Below are positions 38,167-42,221 of a stretch of 42,221 nt of DNA, in pieces. The DNA comes from a virus. The position numbers and the translations under genes were made by a program. The stretch covers positions 1 through 42,221 of IMG/VR virus record IMGVR_UViG_3300009183_005162; one strand, written 5' to 3'. Below the pieces are notes generated by a model. The model made no database searches. It had not been told where the DNA came from and saw nothing but the letters and a program-made list of their open reading frames with translations. The stretch's first letter is position 1, and each line of letters opens with the position of its first letter.

Positions 38167-38940
38167 ATGCATACACGAAACTGTCCAAATTGTCATAAAT
38201 TAATTGAGTATAAATACCGAACTGGTTGGTACAAAGCTAAAAAATCAAATTCTCTGTGCAAAAGTTGTTCTGCAAAGACATATAGAAAATCAAAATATAA
38301 TATAAAAACCAAATCAATAGACGGTAAACTTTTATATGTGCGAGAATGTCCCGGTTGTAAGAAAGAACTGGTCAATATAAATTATAGAAAGTACTGGGAT
38401 GCAGTAAAATATAATAAAATGTGTAAATCCTGTGCCTCGACCAACCGGCACAACCTCAGTGAATTAAGTAACTGTGAAATTATTGACGGAATTCGAAAAT
38501 TTTATAGAAGTTGTCCAAACTGTAAAAATAAAATATATTATAAAGTACCAGAACATGCACGTAGGTTTATGAACAGCTTATGTAAAAATTGTGCTCCTCT
38601 TTCACAAAAATACGTATATCCAAATTTTAATGAAACTGCTTGTAAAATAATTGATGATTACGGTGATTTGAATGGATATAAGTTTCAACACGCACTAAAT
38701 GGTGGAGAATTTTTAGTACCAAATACACGTTATTATGTTGATGGATACGATATAGTACAAAACGTAGTTATAGAAGTTGACGAATCACATCATAAGTATC
38801 AAATAGAACATGATGCTTTAAGACAACAAGAAATTATAAAGCAATTGAAATGCAAATTCATAAGGTTGGTATTTGATGAACATAAAAATAATTACATTAT
38901 TACAAGAAGTACTAGGTCCATACGTACAACAGAACAATGA
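38167..38940 (+). CDS. Homing endonuclease with three zinc motifs and Vsr-like nuclease domain
   Basis: 257 residues from the ATG at 38167, behind AGGAG. Three paired CxxC modules (CPNC/CKSC, CPGC/CKSC, CPNC/CKNC; residues about 6-34, 61-89, 116-142) are followed by a C-terminal nuclease-like domain. There, YYVDGYDIVQNVVIEVDESHHKYQIEHDALRQQEIIKQLKCKFIRL has the D...ExD.xHH...D..R pattern of Vsr/DUF559-type PD-(D/E)XK nucleases; such domains occur in EDxHD homing enzymes. Its last 21 codons overlap the start of the primase gene in another frame. Interrupts the original primase start. Confidence 0.8.
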   Translation: MHTRNCPNCHKLIEYKYRTGWYKAKKSNSLCKSCSAKTYRKSKYNIKTKSIDGKLLYVRECPGCKKELVNINYRKYWDAVKYNKMCKSCASTNRHNLSELSNCEIIDGIRKFYRSCPNCKNKIYYKVPEHARRFMNSLCKNCAPLSQKYVYPNFNETACKIIDDYGDLNGYKFQHALNGGEFLVPNTRYYVDGYDIVQNVVIEVDESHHKYQIEHDALRQQEIIKQLKCKFIRLVFDEHKNNYIITRSTRSIRTTEQ

Positions 38941-39787
38941 ACTGTTATTCAACTGTGCATTTTGCCATCATGCAAAGAAGAAACTCTCGGTAAATATATC
39001 AAATAATAAGTGGAAGTGCTGGACATGCGGTAGTAAAGGTGGTCATATCATCTGGTTATTAAAAAAACTGAATATTTCAAAAGAACTTATTAATCAGTTT
39101 AAAGAAGTATTGGGTGATGAAGATATCAAAATCTACAAATCTACGACGGCAGATATTAAGTTATATCTTCCACACGAATATCAACCACTATGGAAAACAC
39201 AGAAAAGTTATGCATATTTAAATGCAATTTCGTATTTGAAGCATAGAGGAATTCGGTCGGATGATATATTGCGATATCGTATGGGATACTGTGAAACTGG
39301 TCCCTATGCAGGCCGTATCATTGTTCCATCTTACGATCACACCAATCAATTAAATTATTTTACTGCACGATCTTTTTACGATGGTGGGATGAAATATAAG
39401 AATCCTCCCGTCACAAAGAATATTGTGTGTTTTGAAAATATGGTAAATTGGAAGGATCAAATAATTTTATGCGAGGGCATGTTTGATGCTATATCTCTTA
39501 GGAGAAATGCTATACCGTTACTTGGCAAAACGATCCCGAAGAATTTGGAAAAAGCATTGTTACAAAACAAAGTAAAAAATGTAATTATTTTTTTGGATGA
39601 AGATGCGCAATCTGACGCTATGAAATTGGAACAATATCTTAAACAGTATGAGATACATGTCAGTGTCGTTTTAACGAAGGGTAAAGATGCATCTGACATG
39701 GGGTTCGAAACTGCATGGGAAGAAATTAGTAAATCTCGTAGTACAAATTTTAAAGAATACATTGAACAACGGTTATTAAATATATGA
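38876..39787 (+). CDS. 61: DNA primase, gp61-like
   Basis: 303 residues from the ATG at 38876, inside the upstream endonuclease gene. The zinc ribbon is C27, C30, C48, C51 (CAFC, CWTC). The TOPRIM fold carries E200 (ILCEGMFDAI) and the D241-E-D243 metal site (IIFLDEDAQSDAMK). Between lie the RNA-polymerase-like region (IVPSYDHTNQLNYFTARSF). Size is close to T4 gp61 (342). It would make RNA primers with a gp41-type helicase at the fork. AAGG lies about 10 bases upstream. Its 5' end has a different history from the promoter-linked remnant. Confidence 0.88.
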   Translation: MNIKIITLLQEVLGPYVQQNNELLFNCAFCHHAKKKLSVNISNNKWKCWTCGSKGGHIIWLLKKLNISKELINQFKEVLGDEDIKIYKSTTADIKLYLPHEYQPLWKTQKSYAYLNAISYLKHRGIRSDDILRYRMGYCETGPYAGRIIVPSYDHTNQLNYFTARSFYDGGMKYKNPPVTKNIVCFENMVNWKDQIILCEGMFDAISLRRNAIPLLGKTIPKNLEKALLQNKVKNVIIFLDEDAQSDAMKLEQYLKQYEIHVSVVLTKGKDASDMGFETAWEEISKSRSTNFKEYIEQRLLNI

Positions 39788-40008
39788 CACGTATCGAAGA
39801 AATAGAACTTGCCGCAATAGCATCGTTTGTAGATATTGCCGATATTCAAGAATTGTTAGACCTAATAGACGCTAATGATATGATATCGCCAATAACGGCA
39901 GGCATAGCATGGAAAGATTTTTGTAAAAGTTACGATGCGGTTTGGTTAGACCCCAATACCACAATGGGATTGTTTGCGGGATGGTTAATTATGGAGAGTG
40001 TAGTATGA
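39784..40008 (+). CDS. 74-residue small acidic protein
   Basis: Starts at ATGA overlapping the primase stop and ends overlapping the start of the next gene, so it is translationally linked on both sides. An acidic helical protein (MTRIEEIELAAIASFVDIADIQELLDLIDANDM) with a C-terminal WKDFCKSYDAVWLDPNTTMGLFAGWLIMESVV. Perhaps a partner of primase or of the nuclease; no family recognised. Confidence 0.7.
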   Translation: MTRIEEIELAAIASFVDIADIQELLDLIDANDMISPITAGIAWKDFCKSYDAVWLDPNTTMGLFAGWLIMESVV

Positions 40009-42221
40009 TTATACCAGTACAGTTTGATACACTAAAATCAATAGTTCACATTGCGGATACGCACATTCGTTTGTTTCGTAGGCATGAAGAATATGAAGCG
40101 GCATTTGAAACACTGTACGCAGACATTCGTAGTAAGAATCTCAAAGATTTCATCATTGTATTGGCCGGAGATATCGTTCATGCAAAGACCGATATGTCTC
40201 CAGAAATGGTGGAAGTTACTTCACGATTCTTATCTAACATTGCCAACATTGCCCCCACGATTTTAATTGCTGGCAACCACGATTGCAATCTAGCAAATAC
40301 CAATAGATTAGATAGTCTCACCCCAATCGTCAACAGTCTACAACACCCAGATTTACATTATATTAAGTATTCGGCAATCGTCACCATTGCTGATACTAAT
40401 TTTGCAATCATGTCTATTTTTGACGAGGCAACAGAATGGCCCCGTGCGCAAGAATGTGATGCACCAAATAAAATTGCACTGTACCACGGGCCTGTACACG
40501 GTTCAACGACTGATGCGGGATTTACGATTACGAATCGACATGTGCATGTGGATACATTTAATGGATTCGACGCTGTACTTTTAGGAGATATTCACAAACA
40601 TCAAATTCTTCAAGAAAGTAATCCCATCATTGTGTATGCTAGTAGCCTTATCCAACAGAATCATGGCGAAAGTCTTGAGAATCATGGATGGTGTTTATGG
40701 AATGTTCCCGATAGGTCATTTGAGTTTGTTTCACTTAATAATGATTATGGATATGTAACTTTAGAGGCATCCAACGGAAATATTACATATCCGTCACGCA
40801 TGCCCAAAAATGTGCGTATGCGATTGTTTACGGGTGACCTTGATAACACACAAGTAAAAAAGATTATTACGACTCTTCGTAACAATCATAATATCATTGA
40901 ACTTAGTGTGAATAAGAGTCGGTTTAACAAGACTATTAATCGGTCTACTACGGTTGCTCATGACGCAATGGACCTCACGGACATTTCCTTACAAAATACG
41001 CTTATTACAGATTGGTTAACTAGAAATAATACTTCGTTGGATGTGGATGTATTAAACGCAGTTCACCGTATCAATAAAGATCTCAATAGTAAAATTCACC
41101 ACGATGATCAGTCAAGAAATATTCATTGGCGACCATTAAAGTTTAAGTTTTCGAATATGTTCTCATATGGAGAAGATAACGAAATTAATTTTGCCGACAT
41201 GAAAGGATTGTATGGAATCTTTGCTGCAAACGCAAGTGGCAAAAGTTCTATTATGGATTCGTTGATGTTCTGTTTATATGACAAGACTCCACGGGCATTT
41301 AAGGGTGACCATATCATTAATAACAGAAAGGATACCTTTGAATGTGAATTGACCTTTGAAATCAATAACGAAGTGTATGGTATCAAGCGAAATGGTACTC
41401 GTAAGAAAAACGGAGATGTCAAGGTTGATGCACAATTCTGGAAGGTAACTCCTACTGGTAATGTTTCCTTAAATGGCGAAGACCGTCGAGATACAAATGC
41501 TAATATTCGTAATTATGTGGGGTCATATGAAGACTTTGTAATGACAGCATTGAGTGGGCAAACCAGCAACGCATTGTTTATTGACAAGTCACATTCGGAA
41601 CGAAAAGATCTGCTTATTCAGTTTATGGGATTGAATATCTTCGATAAATTATTTGATGCAGCACATGATGAGGCAAAGGAAATTACAGGAGTTCTCAAAC
41701 GATTTAAAAAGTCGGAAGTCACGGATAATATTGCATCTACCCATAATCAACTGACTACGGCACAACAAGAAGTGTCGCAAGTTGAAGTAGAACATATGGA
41801 ACTCAAAGAAAGTCGTGAATTACTTGATGATGTATTAATTTCTACACAAGAATTAAAACGTCCCGTTCCACCAACGTCTGGTAATCTTGTTGATTTAAAT
41901 AAGGCGTTAACTAAAGCAACAACTAATCGTAAGAAGGCACAAGAAGATGTAGCAATTGCAGAATATGCATTGACTGATAGTGAAATGAATTTAACTGATG
42001 CGTTAAGTGACTTTGAACAATACGATATGGTTGTTCTTAAGGAATCAGTTGCGAACTGGAATAAGTTAAATGATATTTTGGTAAAGGGTAATAGTGCGCT
42101 TCGTGTCGTCAATACTAAAATTGATGAAAAGACAAAGTTCAAGAATAAACTGTCCAGTTACACATATAATTTGAATTGTGATGTATGTGTCACCAATAAT
42201 GCATCAGTTATCGAAGATTTG
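40005..42221 (+). CDS. 47-46: Fused Mre11-type nuclease and Rad50-type ATPase (gp47-gp46), partial
   Basis: One continuous frame, 739 codons read to the window edge. Residues 15-205 hold the SbcD/Mre11 metallophosphatase motifs: D18-x-H20, G55-D56, G90-N-H-D93, H161 and G194-D-I-H197-x-H199. From about 376 a second protein begins (FKFSNMFSYGEDNEINF), with Walker A A407ANASGKSS (412-414 GKS; the first Gly is Ala) and the start of a Rad50/SbcC-type coiled coil. The zinc hook CDVC is at 725-728. T4 makes these as separate gp47 and gp46. It should process DNA ends for recombination-dependent replication. Confidence 0.9.
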   Translation, partial: MIIPVQFDTLKSIVHIADTHIRLFRRHEEYEAAFETLYADIRSKNLKDFIIVLAGDIVHAKTDMSPEMVEVTSRFLSNIANIAPTILIAGNHDCNLANTNRLDSLTPIVNSLQHPDLHYIKYSAIVTIADTNFAIMSIFDEATEWPRAQECDAPNKIALYHGPVHGSTTDAGFTITNRHVHVDTFNGFDAVLLGDIHKHQILQESNPIIVYASSLIQQNHGESLENHGWCLWNVPDRSFEFVSLNNDYGYVTLEASNGNITYPSRMPKNVRMRLFTGDLDNTQVKKIITTLRNNHNIIELSVNKSRFNKTINRSTTVAHDAMDLTDISLQNTLITDWLTRNNTSLDVDVLNAVHRINKDLNSKIHHDDQSRNIHWRPLKFKFSNMFSYGEDNEINFADMKGLYGIFAANASGKSSIMDSLMFCLYDKTPRAFKGDHIINNRKDTFECELTFEINNEVYGIKRNGTRKKNGDVKVDAQFWKVTPTGNVSLNGEDRRDTNANIRNYVGSYEDFVMTALSGQTSNALFIDKSHSERKDLLIQFMGLNIFDKLFDAAHDEAKEITGVLKRFKKSEVTDNIASTHNQLTTAQQEVSQVEVEHMELKESRELLDDVLISTQELKRPVPPTSGNLVDLNKALTKATTNRKKAQEDVAIAEYALTDSEMNLTDALSDFEQYDMVVLKESVANWNKLNDILVKGNSALRVVNTKIDEKTKFKNKLSSYTYNLNCDVCVTNNASVIEDL

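Noticed and set aside
38027-38940. Group I intron carrying the endonuclease within the primase gene
   Set aside because: The primase 5' part is present twice, upstream and downstream of the endonuclease, so splicing would duplicate rather than restore the protein; no intron core is seen.

Overview
The window is part of a large, AT-rich, tightly packed genome of a T4-like tailed phage (contractile-tail myovirus). The call rests on a T4-type baseplate block (homologues of gp5, gp25 and gp6), a gp55-like late sigma factor, a DsbA-like protein, a gp61-like primase, and Mre11/Rad50 (gp47/gp46) sequences. The host cannot be named from the sequence. Early promoters are of the bacterial sigma-70 type (TTGACA, 17 bp, TATAAT-like) and many genes carry AGGAG-type ribosome binding sites. 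The tmRNA tag reads GNQNLALAA, which resembles tags of a few non-proteobacterial groups from memory.

Layout. (1) 1-7900, minus strand: two tRNA clusters (Glu, Arg-UCU, Ser-ACU; then Arg-UCG, a tRNA-like RNA and Tyr) and a lone tRNA-Cys. Between them lies a possible lysis/host-interaction operon: an L,D-transpeptidase-like protein, a two-PAS membrane protein, a thermonuclease-like protein, a holin-like protein, a class-3 lipase and a one-TM coiled-coil protein. Further right are dsbA, a glycosyltransferase, an A1S_2505/macro-like protein, a hotdog thioesterase and an HExxH metallopeptidase-like protein. (2) 7920-8000: divergent promoters where transcription switches strand. (3) 8.0-16.4 kb, plus strand: small membrane and zinc-ribbon proteins, a GreA homologue, a complete tmRNA, an HNH nuclease, an HD phosphohydrolase, an Hsp20 chaperone and a 21-residue Cys-rich peptide. 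(4) 16.4-19.6 kb: UV-damage endonuclease, a family-2 glycosyltransferase, a secreted transglycosylase-like protein and the late sigma factor. (5) 19.6-37.4 kb: baseplate and tail-fibre/adhesin genes, including a Cys-rich protein with Pro-Thr linkers and a 1593-residue protein with a LamG-like domain. (6) 37.4-42.2 kb: two homing-type endonucleases around the primase gene, then one open frame joining an Mre11-type nuclease to a Rad50-type ATPase, cut by the window end at its zinc hook.

Most notable points: a homing endonuclease gene that has apparently displaced the 5' end of the primase gene and left a promoter-bearing remnant; the fused Mre11-Rad50 polypeptide; a phage tmRNA; noncanonical tRNAs (Ser with anticodon ACU, Cys with a long variable arm, and a tRNA-like RNA without a recognisable D arm); a PAS-sensor membrane protein among possible lysis genes; and terminator-like hairpins whose loop or arms enclose the -35 box of the next promoter.
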